DNA from: an uncultured Gemmatimonadota bacterium
GTDB taxonomy: Bacteria > Gemmatimonadota > Gemmatimonadetes > Gemmatimonadales > Gemmatimonadaceae
Assembly: GCA_903882745.1 (NCBI GenBank)
Contig: CAIRYG010000011.1
Span: forward strand, 558,001 to 622,000
Length of the DNA: 64,000 bases
Direction of reading: 5' to 3'
The notes beneath the pieces are model-generated. The model was not told where the DNA came from, made no database searches, and saw only the letters and a program-made list of their open reading frames with translations. The position numbers and the translations under genes are program-made. Each line of letters opens with the position of its first letter. Position 1 is the stretch's first letter. Of this stretch, positions 1 through 9,248 are shown one piece after another.

Positions 1-373
<373 letters not shown>

Positions 374-1276
374 CTAAGCGGCTACGGGAATCCCACCAGC
401 CACCAGCAACTCCCGAACCCGAGTGCGTCCCGCGGCATCCAGGTCCGTCAGGGGGCCCCGAACGACCCCTCCCGCGAGCCCCACAAGCTCCGCGGCGGCC
501 TTGACCCCCGCCACCCCCAGCTCCCCCACAATCGCCACCGCCATGGGCTTCATGCGCTCCTGAAGTTCGGTCGCGGCGGCATCGTCGCCGCGGACGACCG
601 CGTCATGAATCGCCACCGCCAGGGCCCCACCAAAGATCGAGACCGCCACGATCCCACCCCCCGCCCCACCCTTCATGGCCGGCACAATCTGCCCGCCATT
701 GCCGGTCAGGACGGTGAACTGCGGACCGCGCGAGCCCAGGTAACCTCCAAGCAACTCCAAATCGCCGGAGCTGTCCTTGATCCCGATAATATTCTCGTGC
801 TGCGACAACTCAGCCACCAGCGCGGGCGAGAGCTTGAAGTGCATGTACTTCGGGATGTTGTAGAGCACCACCGGCAACGGACTCGCATCGGCCACGCGCG
901 TGTAGTGCGTCCGCAACGCGGTGTCGTGCATCGCGTTGGAGTAGTAGTGCGGTGCAACGACGAGCGCGGCATCAGCCCCAGCGGTCTTCGCGTCTTTCGC
1001 GCGCTGAATGGTCTGACGGGTGGACTCGCCACCGCAGCCCATGAGAATCGTGCTCCCGACCTTCGCCGACTTGCGCGCCTGCTCAAGCACGGCCACGCGC
1101 TCGTACTCGGAGAGCAACGCCGCTTCACCGGTGGAGCCGCAAATCACGAGCCCACCCACGCCGGCGGCGCCGTGTGCTGCCGCGTTCCGTCCGAAGGACT
1201 CCAGATCGAGATCCTCGCTTCCCCGATGGAAGTTCGTGATCATCGGCGCAAAGATTCCCGCAAGCTTCACAGTCAT
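374..1276 (-). CDS. DapA-family class I aldolase (dihydrodipicolinate synthase-like), substrate unknown
   Basis: A 300-residue TIM-barrel lyase of the DHDPS/N-acetylneuraminate lyase superfamily. These enzymes form a Schiff base between a catalytic lysine and a 2-keto acid such as pyruvate. Visible landmarks are GSTGE (47-51), the catalytic tyrosine in YNIP (Tyr139) and the Schiff-base lysine in GIKDSSGD (Lys167). The tyrosine is followed by IPKYMH instead of the VPxRTG of true DapA, so the arginine that binds the carboxylate of aspartate semialdehyde is missing. I therefore do not call it dapA. It is last in an operon after a 2-hydroxyacid dehydrogenase (24-bp gap), so a 2-keto/2-hydroxy acid route is possible. 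Confidence 0.85.
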   Translation of the reverse strand: MTVKLAGIFAPMITNFHRGSEDLDLESFGRNAAAHGAAGVGGLVICGSTGEAALLSEYERVAVLEQARKSAKVGSTILMGCGGESTRQTIQRAKDAKTAGADAALVVAPHYYSNAMHDTALRTHYTRVADASPLPVVLYNIPKYMHFKLSPALVAELSQHENIIGIKDSSGDLELLGGYLGSRGPQFTVLTGNGGQIVPAMKGGAGGGIVAVSIFGGALAVAIHDAVVRGDDAAATELQERMKPMAVAIVGELGVAGVKAAAELVGLAGGVVRGPLTDLDAAGRTRVRELLVAGGIPVAA

Positions 1277-1300
1277 GACGTCATCCGTGTGAGAAGAAGA

Positions 1301-2353
1301 TCAATACCCGGTGGCGCGATCCACGACGTTGCGCATCGGCCGTCCTTCGCGATACTCCGCCCAGTTCTCGAGAAACAGAGCGCTCAGGCGATCCCAAAAC
1401 TTCCGCGTGCTCACCCCAGAAATGTGCGGCGTGATCACCACCTGCGGTAACGCCCAGAGGGGACTGTCGCGCTCGAGCGGCTCCTGCGCAAACACGTCGA
1501 GCACCGCGCCGCGCAAATGCCCCGACCGCAACGCCCCAATCAGCGCCGGCTCCTCCACCAACGCCCCGCGCGACACATTGCACACAATCGCCCCGCGCGG
1601 TAACAGCGCCAACCGCGCCGCCGTCAGCAGTTGACGCGTCTCCGGCGTCAACGGCGCCGCCAACACCACAATGTCGGCGTGCGGAAGTTCGGCGTCGATC
1701 TCCGAAATCGGAAAGAGACGAGAGAATCCGGCCGGCGCACCGGCCCCCAAGCGCCGCCGCGATCCCACCACCGTCGCACCGAGCGCGGCGAATCGCGACG
1801 CGACCTCCGCACCGATCCCGCCCGCCCCCACCACCAGCACCCGACACTCACACAACTCGCGCAACATCGTCTCGTCGGTCGCAAACGGCGCCGCATCCCA
1901 CACCCCGCGACGCTGCAACGCCCCCGCAACATCCAACCCGCGTAGCAGCTGCATCACCCCAGCTAACACATGCTCGGCGATCGTCGGCCCATAGATCAAC
2001 GAGTTCGTCAAAATCACATCGCTGGCCACGAGCTCGGGAAAGAGCAACGACGCAACGCCCGCGGTGCCGGTGTGCACCCACCGAATGTCCTTCGCCGCCA
2101 CAAACAACGACTTGGGCATACCGAAGCCGAGGTAGACCTCCGCGTCCACGATCTCACGGAGCGACTCCTCACTGGGCGACTGCGCCCCGTCACCGAACGA
2201 ATCCGTGTCCGCCTCAACCACGTGCGTATGCCATCCCGCAGGCGTTGCGGCTACGAGCGTCGCCGCCACCGCGTCCGGCATCCGGAACGCCTGCGTCCGC
2301 GAGCGAAGATCCACGACCAGCCGTCGTACCGTCATGTTAGTCGAAGTCCGCAT
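1301..2353 (-). CDS. D-2-hydroxyacid dehydrogenase, NAD(P)-dependent
   Basis: A 350-residue member of the D-isomer-specific 2-hydroxyacid dehydrogenase family, interconverting 2-hydroxy and 2-keto acids. The Rossmann motif GAGGIG is at 176-181. The catalytic triad is visible as Arg262 (NVSRG), Glu291 (QEP) and His310 (TPHISG). The first ATG is used; a second ATG seven codons in (2335) gives MTVRRL and is an equally good start because neither has a clear ribosome binding site. It lies 27 bp after trpS and 24 bp before the aldolase, in one operon. The exact substrate (glycerate, glyoxylate, phosphoglycerate-like) cannot be read from the sequence. Confidence 0.88.
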   Translation of the reverse strand: MRTSTNMTVRRLVVDLRSRTQAFRMPDAVAATLVAATPAGWHTHVVEADTDSFGDGAQSPSEESLREIVDAEVYLGFGMPKSLFVAAKDIRWVHTGTAGVASLLFPELVASDVILTNSLIYGPTIAEHVLAGVMQLLRGLDVAGALQRRGVWDAAPFATDETMLRELCECRVLVVGAGGIGAEVASRFAALGATVVGSRRRLGAGAPAGFSRLFPISEIDAELPHADIVVLAAPLTPETRQLLTAARLALLPRGAIVCNVSRGALVEEPALIGALRSGHLRGAVLDVFAQEPLERDSPLWALPQVVITPHISGVSTRKFWDRLSALFLENWAEYREGRPMRNVVDRATGY

Positions 2354-2380
2354 TCAAGATTTCGCCGGCGCTGCAGCTGT

Positions 2381-3370
2381 TCACGCGAGCGGCAACCCCA
2401 TCTTTTCCTTCGTCTCCGTCATCGTCTCCTGTGCCACCGCGCGCGCCTTGGCCGCGCCATGGTCGAGCGCATCGGCCACGAGTGCCGGCGACGCCATCAG
2501 CACCGCCGCACGCTCACGAATCGGCGTCAACTCCGCCACCATGTTCGCGTGCAACACCTTCTTACAGTCAATGCACCCCCACTGCGCGCCGCGACAGTTC
2601 GACTCCACCTCGGCAACCGTCGCCTCAGCCGAAAATGCCTTGTGCAGTTGGAAGATCGTCGCACACTGCTCGGGATTCCCCGCGTCGGTCTTACGCTGGC
2701 GGGCTGGGTCAGTCACCGCGGGACGCAACTTGTCCCACATCGCCGCCGGCTCCTCCAGCAGTCCAATCGTATTACCCATGGACTTCGACATCTTCGCCTG
2801 CCCGTCGAGCCCAACAATCCGACGCGTGGGCGTCAGACGCGGCTTCGGCTCCGGAAAAAAGGGCGCATCGGGAGAGAACCGCGCATTCCAGTTGCGCGCG
2901 ACCACCCGCGACAGCTCCAGATGCTGAATCTGATCCTCGCCAACCGGCACGGTGTCCGCACGGTACAGCAGAATGTCCGCCGCCTGGAGCACGGGATAGT
3001 TCAACAACCCGGCCATAATCTGCTCTTGCCGCGCCGATTTTTCCTTGAACTGTGTCTGCCGCTCGAGCTCGCCGAGCGGCGTCACCGTATTGAAAATCCA
3101 CGCGAGCTCCGCGTGCTCCGGCACCTGTGACTGCACGAACAGCGAGCACTTGGCAGGATCAATCCCCGCCGCCAAGAGCCCCACCGACATCTCATACGTT
3201 CGGCGCCGCAGTTCATCCGGCGCGTACGCGACGGTGATGGCGTGGTAGTTTACGACACAGAAGAACGCCTCGGCCTCATCCTGCAGCGCCACCCAATTCT
3301 TGACGGCGCCGAGGTAATTTCCGATATGCAGTTCGCCCGACGGTTGGATCCCGCTAAAGATGCGCGTCAT
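2381..3370 (-). CDS. trpS: Tryptophanyl-tRNA synthetase
   Basis: Class Ic aminoacyl-tRNA synthetase that charges tRNA-Trp. At 329 residues it matches bacterial TrpRS. The ATP-binding HIGH motif appears as HIGN (15-18) within GIQPSGELHIGNYLGA, and the KMSKS loop is at 193-197. The segment AADILLYRADTVPVGEDQ is also diagnostic. It is first in the minus-strand operon with the dehydrogenase and aldolase. Only 23 bp separate its ATG from the divergent phosphatase gene at 3394, so its promoter must overlap the start of that gene. Confidence 0.97.
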   Translation of the reverse strand: MTRIFSGIQPSGELHIGNYLGAVKNWVALQDEAEAFFCVVNYHAITVAYAPDELRRRTYEMSVGLLAAGIDPAKCSLFVQSQVPEHAELAWIFNTVTPLGELERQTQFKEKSARQEQIMAGLLNYPVLQAADILLYRADTVPVGEDQIQHLELSRVVARNWNARFSPDAPFFPEPKPRLTPTRRIVGLDGQAKMSKSMGNTIGLLEEPAAMWDKLRPAVTDPARQRKTDAGNPEQCATIFQLHKAFSAEATVAEVESNCRGAQWGCIDCKKVLHANMVAELTPIRERAAVLMASPALVADALDHGAAKARAVAQETMTETKEKMGLPLA

Positions 3371-3393
3371 ACACTGAAGTTACGGGTGCGACC

Positions 3394-4238
3394 ATGACCA
3401 ATCAATCTACCGGCACGCCAGGCCCGACCGATCAGGAGCCACCGGCCGTGGATTCCATTCTGCTAACCGTCGCGCGCGCCGCGGCGCGCGAGGCCGCGGC
3501 CATTATCCGCGACGCCGCGCCCCGCCGTGGGTCAATCGTCTGGCAGGAAAAGAGCGCCACCGATTTCGTGAGCGAAGTGGACCTCGCGGCCGAAGCCGCC
3601 ATCCGCGCCGCCATCGCCGCACAGCTGCCACACGCCTCGCTCCTCGCCGAAGAAAGCGCCGAACAATTTGACCTCGCCTCAACCAGTACGGGCATTGTCT
3701 TCGTCGCCGACCCGCTCGACGGCACCACAAACTTCCTCCACGGGTTTCCCGAATACGCTGTATCGGTGGGCGTCCTGAACGACGGCGTCCTCGTGGCCGG
3801 CGTTGTCATCAACGTCCCCTCCAACGAAGAGTTCACCGCCATGCGCGGCGCCGGCGCCCACCGCAACGGCGCGCCGATTCACGTCTCAACCATCGACACA
3901 CCGACCCGCGCCCTCATTGGCACGGGATTCCCGTTCAAGAATCCCGACGACATCGCCCCGTACCAGGCACAAATGTCACGCGTGATGGCTGGCGTCTCCG
4001 GCGTCCGACGCCCGGGCGCCGCGGCCCTCGACCTCGCGAGCGTCGCCTGTGGTCGCTTGACGCCTTCTGGGAGAACATGCTCGCCCCCTGGGATATCGCC
4101 GCCGGCACCTTGCTCGTCCGTGAGGCGGGAGGCATCGTCACCGATCTCACCAACGCTCCCGCCGCAGTCGCGCATACCGCCATCGTCGCCGGCAATCCCG
4201 CCATGCACCGTTGGCTCCTCAACACACTCCACGCCTGA
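3394..4238 (+). pseudogene. Inositol-1-monophosphatase family gene with a one-base frameshift
   Basis: The intact part encodes an IMPase/SuhB-type Mg-dependent phosphatase: EES (86-88), the metal motif DPLDGTTNFLHG (106-117) and the block GAAALDLASVACGR. At 4057-4058 one base of an expected Phe/Leu codon (CGC TT? GAC) is missing. From 4059 the family's C-terminus continues one frame back (DAFWENMLAPWDIAAGTLLVREAGG), up to TGA at 4236-4238. The WD that supplies the third metal ligand lies beyond the shift. Without correction the ORF reads through, out of frame, into the next gene and would make a false 793-residue fusion. The break is not in a homopolymer. It may be a real mutation or a sequencing or assembly error. 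Confidence 0.85.
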
Positions 4239-4251
4239 ACCGTCCTCGATC

Positions 4252-5775
4252 ATGAAACTCGTCGAATGCGTTCCGAACTTCTCCGAGGGGCGTCGCCCCG
4301 AGGTCATCGCCGCCATCACGAGCGCCATCGCGAGCGTCGAGGGCGTGGTCATCCTCGATACGTCGAGCGATCCCAGCCATAACCGCACCGTCGTCACCTT
4401 CGTGGCGCCCGCCAACGGCGCGGTGCAGGCCGCCTTCAACGGCATCGCTAAGGCCCGCGACCTGATCGACCTCACCACCCACCAAGGCGAACACCCCCGC
4501 ATCGGCGCCACCGACGTCTGCCCCTTCATTCCGCTCGAAGGGGCCACAATGGACGACTGCATCGCCCTCGCCCGCGAGCTCGGCGCCAAAGTCGGCACCG
4601 AACTGGGCATCCCCGTCTTTCTCTACGAAAAAGCTGCCGCCCGCCCTGATCGCGAGAACCTCGCTGATATCCGCCGCGGCGAGTTCGAGCTGGCGCGCAC
4701 TGACATCGGCACCAATCCCGCCCGCGTTCCCGACTTCGGCCCCAACGCCATTCACCCGACCGCCGGCGCCACCGTCATCGGCGCTCGCCCCTTCCTCGTT
4801 GCCTACAACGTCTACCTCGGCGGCGCCGAGAATGTGAACGTCGCCAAAGAGGTCGCCAAAGCCGTTCGCGGCTCCAGCGGCGGACTCCGCTACGTGAAGG
4901 GTCTGGGCCTCGAAGTCGACGGCCAAGCCCAAGTCTCCATGAATCTTCTCGACACCGACAAAACCCCGCTCTACCGCGCCTACGACATGGTGCGCATGGA
5001 AGCTGAGGCCCGCGGTGTCACCCCGACGTGGAGCGAGCTGGTCGGCCTCGTCCCCGAAAAAGTCCTCTTCGAAACCGCCGCCCGCCACATCCGCCTCCCC
5101 AACTTCTCCACCGCCATGGTCCTCGAGCACAAAGTGCGCGCGGCACTCGGCGGCGGTGAATCGCTCAGCGGCTTCGTCGCAAGCGTCGCGAGCAGCGCCC
5201 CGGTGCCCGGTGGTGGTTCCGTCAGCGCGCTCGCCGGCCAACTCGCCGCCGCCCTCGCACAGATGGTTGCGGGGCTCACGGTAGGCCGCAAAAAATACGC
5301 AGCCGTCGACGCCGAGATGAAGGAACTCGCCCTCACCGCCGTCACCCTCGGCAACCGCCTCTCCTCGCTGGTACAAGAGGACGCCGACGCCTACGCCCTG
5401 GTCAGCAACGCCTACAAGCTGCCCAAGGAGACGGCGGAACAAAACATGGCGCGCGAGGCGGCTATCCAAGCGGCGCTCATGACCGCGGCCGAAATCCCGC
5501 TCGAGACGGCCCGTGCCTGCGCGCAGGTCGCTGCTCTGGCCGTCACCTGCGCCCACAAGGGCAACAGCAACGCCGTCAGCGATGCCGGAGTCGCGGCATT
5601 GCTCGCCGAAGCCGCCTGCCGCGGCGCGGCGTACAATGTGCGCATCAATGTCGCCTCAATGGCCGATAAGGCCGCAGGCGAGCCGCTGAGCGCTGCCGCG
5701 GCTGCCCTGGTAGCCGACACGCACGCACTCGCCGAGCAGGCCACCGCAGCCGTTGAGGCCGCGATCGGCGCGTAG
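4252..5775 (+). CDS. ftcD: Bifunctional glutamate formimidoyltransferase / formimidotetrahydrofolate cyclodeaminase
   Basis: Transfers the formimino group of formiminoglutamate, from histidine breakdown, to tetrahydrofolate, then deaminates it to 5,10-methenyl-THF. The 507-residue protein has the transferase part first (VECVPNFSEGR at 4-14; catalytic-region HQGEHPRIGATD with His81). The cyclodeaminase part follows (PVPGGGSVSALAG near residue 317 and an alanine-rich helical C-terminus). The ATG at 4252 lies 13 bp after the corrected stop of the phosphatase gene and gives the family's canonical N-terminus. It converges on map with a single-base gap and no visible terminator. No other hut genes are nearby. 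Confidence 0.93.
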   Translation: MKLVECVPNFSEGRRPEVIAAITSAIASVEGVVILDTSSDPSHNRTVVTFVAPANGAVQAAFNGIAKARDLIDLTTHQGEHPRIGATDVCPFIPLEGATMDDCIALARELGAKVGTELGIPVFLYEKAAARPDRENLADIRRGEFELARTDIGTNPARVPDFGPNAIHPTAGATVIGARPFLVAYNVYLGGAENVNVAKEVAKAVRGSSGGLRYVKGLGLEVDGQAQVSMNLLDTDKTPLYRAYDMVRMEAEARGVTPTWSELVGLVPEKVLFETAARHIRLPNFSTAMVLEHKVRAALGGGESLSGFVASVASSAPVPGGGSVSALAGQLAAALAQMVAGLTVGRKKYAAVDAEMKELALTAVTLGNRLSSLVQEDADAYALVSNAYKLPKETAEQNMAREAAIQAALMTAAEIPLETARACAQVAALAVTCAHKGNSNAVSDAGVAALLAEAACRGAAYNVRINVASMADKAAGEPLSAAAAALVADTHALAEQATAAVEAAIGA

Positions 5776-5776
5776 C

Positions 5777-6529
5777 CTACAGCCGGGTGAGAACCACCGG
5801 CCCATCCTCAGTCACCGCCACGGTGTGCTCGAAGTGCGCCGAGTTCTTGCCGTCGGCGGTCACTACGGTCCACTTGTCGCCCAAGGTGCGCGTCTTCTCG
5901 GTGCCAATGTTGACCATCGGCTCAATCGCGATCGTCAGCCCCGCCACCAAGCGCATGCCACGCTTCGGCTTGCCATGGTTCGGGATCTGCGGCTCCTCGT
6001 GCATCATGTGTCCCACACCATGCCCCACGAGATCGCGCACGACCGTGAATCCACCGGCCTTCACGACAGACTCCACCGCGTGGCCGATGTCCCCAACATG
6101 ATTCCCGATCACCGCGGCCTGCATGCCGGCCACGAGCGATGCCTCGGTGACATCCAAGAGGCGCTGCGTCTCAGCATCAATCGGCCCAACAGGATACGTC
6201 CGCGCGGAATCGGTATGTAAGCCGCCGAAAAACACCCCGATGTCCACCGAGATGATATCCCCGTCCCGAAGAATCTTCTTCTTGTTCGGGATGCCGTGCA
6301 CGATCTCTTCGTTCACCGACGCGCAAATGCTGGCCGGAAATCCGTAGAGTCCCTTAAAGCTCGGCACCGCGCCCTTCGAGCGAATAAAATCTTCGACCAC
6401 CTGATCGATATCCCAGGTGGACATCCCCGCAGCCACCGCATCCCGAGCGGCCAGATGAGCTTCGGCGAGAATCCGCCCGCCCACGGCCATCGTTTCAATT
6501 TCGCGCGCAGATTTGAGCTGGAGCATCAC
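5777..6529 (-). CDS. map: Methionine aminopeptidase, type I
   Basis: Removes the initiator methionine from nascent proteins. The 250-residue protein has the full type I metal site, counted from the GTG start: Asp96, Asp107, His170, Glu203 and Glu234, plus the accessory His78 and His177. Two starts are possible: GTG at 6529, overlapping the adk stop as GTGA, or the next codon ATG at 6526. Either way it is translationally coupled to adk. It ends the long ribosomal-protein/secY block; infA, rpmJ, rpsM and rpoA, which often follow map, are not in this window. Confidence 0.95.
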   Translation of the reverse strand: MMLQLKSAREIETMAVGGRILAEAHLAARDAVAAGMSTWDIDQVVEDFIRSKGAVPSFKGLYGFPASICASVNEEIVHGIPNKKKILRDGDIISVDIGVFFGGLHTDSARTYPVGPIDAETQRLLDVTEASLVAGMQAAVIGNHVGDIGHAVESVVKAGGFTVVRDLVGHGVGHMMHEEPQIPNHGKPKRGMRLVAGLTIAIEPMVNIGTEKTRTLGDKWTVVTADGKNSAHFEHTVAVTEDGPVVLTRL

Positions 6530-7176
6530 GAGCGGCCGAGGGCGCTCAGCGCCCGGGCCTGCACGTCTGCCAGCGAACCCACGGCGTCAATCGACACGAT
6601 GTGCGCGTGCTGATCGCGATACCACGCAATGACAGGCGCCGTCTGCTGCTGATAGACATGCAGACGATTGCGAATGGCGTCCGGCTCGTCGTCCTTGCGG
6701 CGCACCAACGTTCCCTTGGGATCCTTGGCGCACTCGGCGTGCAGCTCCCCCGGTGCACGCGCCGTGAACGGGGTCTGGCAGCAATCGCAGACCGTCCGGC
6801 CGCTCAGGCGACTCACCAACAGGTCGTCGGAGATCTCGAACAGCATCACCGCGTCGAGCGGGCGACCGAGTTCGCTCAGCACCGCCGCGAGTCCTTCCGC
6901 CTGCGGAACCGTGCGCACGACTCCGTCGAGGACAACGCCCTTGGCCTGTTCCGGCGCCTTCAGCGCCTCCTTCATCATCCCGAGGATCACGGCATCAGGA
7001 ACAAGGTCGCCCCTGTCCATGAAGCCCTTCGCCTCGAGGCCGAGTGGGGTCCCAGCCTTGACCGCAGCACGGAGCACATCCCCCGTAGCGATCTTGGGGA
7101 CGCCAAGAGATGCGGCAATCCGCTCTCCCTGCGTCCCCTTGCCGGCGCCCGGTGGTCCGAGCAGCACGACGATCAT
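6526..7176 (-). CDS. adk: Adenylate kinase with an atypical DGVVR motif
   Basis: Converts ATP + AMP to 2 ADP. The P-loop GPPGAGKGT is at 7-15. The LID domain is the long type with Cys130, Cys133, Cys149 and Asp152 spaced as a structural zinc site. The 216-residue length is normal. The usually invariant DGFPR signature reads DGVVR (84-88): Phe and Pro are both replaced by Val while the AMP/ATP-binding arginine is kept. It lies between secY and map, the common order, with a 4-bp overlap into map. Identification is firm; the motif change is unusual. Confidence 0.95.
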   Translation of the reverse strand: MIVVLLGPPGAGKGTQGERIAASLGVPKIATGDVLRAAVKAGTPLGLEAKGFMDRGDLVPDAVILGMMKEALKAPEQAKGVVLDGVVRTVPQAEGLAAVLSELGRPLDAVMLFEISDDLLVSRLSGRTVCDCCQTPFTARAPGELHAECAKDPKGTLVRRKDDEPDAIRNRLHVYQQQTAPVIAWYRDQHAHIVSIDAVGSLADVQARALSALGRS

Positions 7177-7191
7177 TAGTACGCTCCTGCT

Positions 7192-8526
7192 TTAGAAGCC
7201 GCCGGTGGCTGAGCGACCGCGGAACTTCACGCGGCCCTTCTTCATGAAACCGTCGTACTTACGCAGCAGCAAGTGCTGCTGCATCTGCGCCATAGTGTCG
7301 AGCGCCACGCCCACCACAATGAGGAGCGAGGTACCACCGAACTTGAACGGGACGTTGATCAGGTCCGCAATCCAGATCGGCATCAACGCGATGGCCGTCA
7401 GGAAAATCGCGCCCGGCAACGTGATCCGGCTGACCACATGGTCGATGTACTCGGCGGTCTTGCTCCCAGGCTTGATGCCGGGAATAAAGCCGCCCTGCTT
7501 CTTGAGGTTCTCCGCCAGGTCGATCGGATTGAAAATGATCGACGTGTAGAAGTACGTGAAGAACACGATCAGCGTCGCCGAAATCAGGAAGTACAGCCAG
7601 GTTCCCGGCGCGAGATAGTCCGCGAAATCGCGGAGCTTCTCGCTCCCGCTGACCTGCGCCAGTGCACCCGGCACCACAATCAGCGAGTTCGCAAAGATGA
7701 TCGGCATCACGCCCGCACTGTTGATGCGGAGCGGAATGAAGTTCTTGGCCGCTTCGCGCTGACGGCCACGGGCCATCGTGCGCTGCGGAATCTGAATCGA
7801 AATCCGACGTGCCGCGAGCGTGATTCCAACAACGCCCGCCACCACACCGAGCATGATCGCACCGAGCGCCACGAGCCCAATGAGCGGCACCGCACCCGTG
7901 CTGACATACTTGAACGTATCGATGATACCAGGCCAGAAGCGTTCAACAATCGAGAAGAAGATCAGCAGCGAGGCGCCGTTGCCGAGGCCACGCTCCGTGA
8001 TCTGCTCGCCCAGCCACATCACGAAGATCGCGCCGGTCGTGAGGATAAACGCCATCTGGAGTTTGAACCCCATACCCGGCGTGCCGACGGCACCCTGCAC
8101 GCTCTCGGTAAAGAGCGCAAAGCCCCACGCCTGCACCATCGCCAGGGCAACTGCACCATAGCGGGTCCACTGCGTGATCTGCTTTCGGCCCTCTTCGTCC
8201 TTCTGCATCTTGTCGACCTGCGGAATCACCGCACCAGCAATCTGCGCGAAAATGCTCGCGGAGATGTACGGCATGATCCCGAGCGCAAAGACCGTGGCGC
8301 GCGAGAGGTTCCCGCCGACGAACAGGTCATAGAGGCCCAAGAGGCCCCCGCCCTTCGACTGGTTCTGGAAGAAATCCACCATCGCCTGCACGTCGACGCC
8401 AGGAGCGGCAACGTGCGAACCCACCCGGTACACGACCAGGCAGATGAAGGTGAACACAATCTTTTCCCAGAGCTCCGGCGTGCGGTAGATGTTCGCGACC
8501 GCCGCCGCGGGATTCGCCTGAGCCAT
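7192..8526 (-). CDS. secY: Protein translocase subunit SecY
   Basis: Core channel of the Sec translocon in the inner membrane. The protein is 444 residues with about ten hydrophobic transmembrane segments. It shows family landmarks such as FFQNQSKGGGLLGLYDLF, LGIMPYISASIFAQI and the C-terminal LLLRKYDGFMKKGRVKFRGR. The ATG at 8526 (MAQANPAAAV) is chosen: an upstream start at 8580 would run 53 bp into rplO, whose TAA is at 8528-8530. It sits between rplO (1-bp gap) and adk (15-bp gap) as in most spc operons. Confidence 0.96.
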   Translation of the reverse strand: MAQANPAAAVANIYRTPELWEKIVFTFICLVVYRVGSHVAAPGVDVQAMVDFFQNQSKGGGLLGLYDLFVGGNLSRATVFALGIMPYISASIFAQIAGAVIPQVDKMQKDEEGRKQITQWTRYGAVALAMVQAWGFALFTESVQGAVGTPGMGFKLQMAFILTTGAIFVMWLGEQITERGLGNGASLLIFFSIVERFWPGIIDTFKYVSTGAVPLIGLVALGAIMLGVVAGVVGITLAARRISIQIPQRTMARGRQREAAKNFIPLRINSAGVMPIIFANSLIVVPGALAQVSGSEKLRDFADYLAPGTWLYFLISATLIVFFTYFYTSIIFNPIDLAENLKKQGGFIPGIKPGSKTAEYIDHVVSRITLPGAIFLTAIALMPIWIADLINVPFKFGGTSLLIVVGVALDTMAQMQQHLLLRKYDGFMKKGRVKFRGRSATGGF

Positions 8527-8527
8527 G

Positions 8528-8992
8528 TTATTCCTCGACAGTTCCGCCGGCCGCGACAATCTTCTCGCGAGCCTGCGCACTCATTTTGATGCCCTTGACC
8601 GTCACCGCGTGGGTGATCTCGCCGTTGGCCAGGAGCTTCGCCGGTCCCTTCGCGGACTTAATCAGCCCGGCGGCGACCAGCGTCTCACGCGACACCTCGG
8701 TGCCGGCCGTCAGCAGCGCCAGATCGGCAATGCTCACCACCTGCGACTCGATGCGGAACGGGTTCGTAAAGCCACGCTTCGGAATACGGCGGGTCATCGG
8801 CATCTGACCGCCCTCGAAGTGCGGCTTGTTGCCGCCGTGGCCGTGGTGACCCGAGCGCGCCTTGATACCCTTATGACCCTTGCCCGACGTCTTACCCGTG
8901 CCGGAGCCCGGGCCACGGCCAAGCCGCTTGCGGTTCCGATGCGAGCCCGGCGCCGGCGCCAGGTTATGAAGTCCAATCTTTTCGTTCGACAC
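8528..8992 (-). CDS. rplO: 50S ribosomal protein L15
   Basis: Late-assembling 23S rRNA-binding protein of the large subunit. It is 154 residues, close to the usual 145-150. The Gly/Arg/Lys-rich N-terminal arm ([18 protein letters not shown]) and [17 protein letters not shown] are diagnostic. It lies 4 bp after rpmD and 1 bp before secY, in standard spc-operon order. Confidence 0.97.
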   Translation of the reverse strand: MSNEKIGLHNLAPAPGSHRNRKRLGRGPGSGTGKTSGKGHKGIKARSGHHGHGGNKPHFEGGQMPMTRRIPKRGFTNPFRIESQVVSIADLALLTAGTEVSRETLVAAGLIKSAKGPAKLLANGEITHAVTVKGIKMSAQAREKIVAAGGTVEE

Positions 8993-8996
8993 GGGA

Positions 8997-9248
8997 TTAC
9001 TCCTGAACAGGGGTGACCGTCACGAGGTGACGCACCCGCTTGATCATGCCGCGCAGCGACGGGGAATCCTGCTGCGTGACTGCAGACTGATGGTGCTTGA
9101 GACCGAGCGCCTCAAGGTTTGCGCGCATACGGGCGGTCTGCCCGATTCCGCTCTTGACCTGCTGAATGAGCACCTTACCCGTCGTCAACGTCTCGGGTGG
9201 CGTGGTCTTTGGACCCCGCGAACGGTGCCATACGAATGTCCTAGGCAT
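8997..9248 (-). CDS. rpmD: 50S ribosomal protein L30 with a short N-terminal extension
   Basis: Small large-subunit protein; the core [13 protein letters not shown]...[10 protein letters not shown]...[12 protein letters not shown] is typical L30. With the ATG at 9248 the protein is 83 residues, about 20 longer than usual. This start is favoured because GGAGG (minus strand, 9255-9259) lies six bases upstream, and because it overlaps the rpsE stop by 8 bp. The longer open frame to 9329 would lie inside rpsE and is rejected. Confidence 0.92.
   Translation of the reverse strand: MPRTFVWHRSRGPKTTPPETLTTGKVLIQQVKSGIGQTARMRANLEALGLKHHQSAVTQQDSPSLRGMIKRVRHLVTVTPVQE

Noticed and set aside
3394-5775. 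A single 793-residue phosphatase-formiminotransferase fusion
   Set aside because: The join region (LTPSGRTCSPPG...) is the phosphatase C-terminus read out of frame; the correct residues exist one frame back with a proper stop at 4236-4238.
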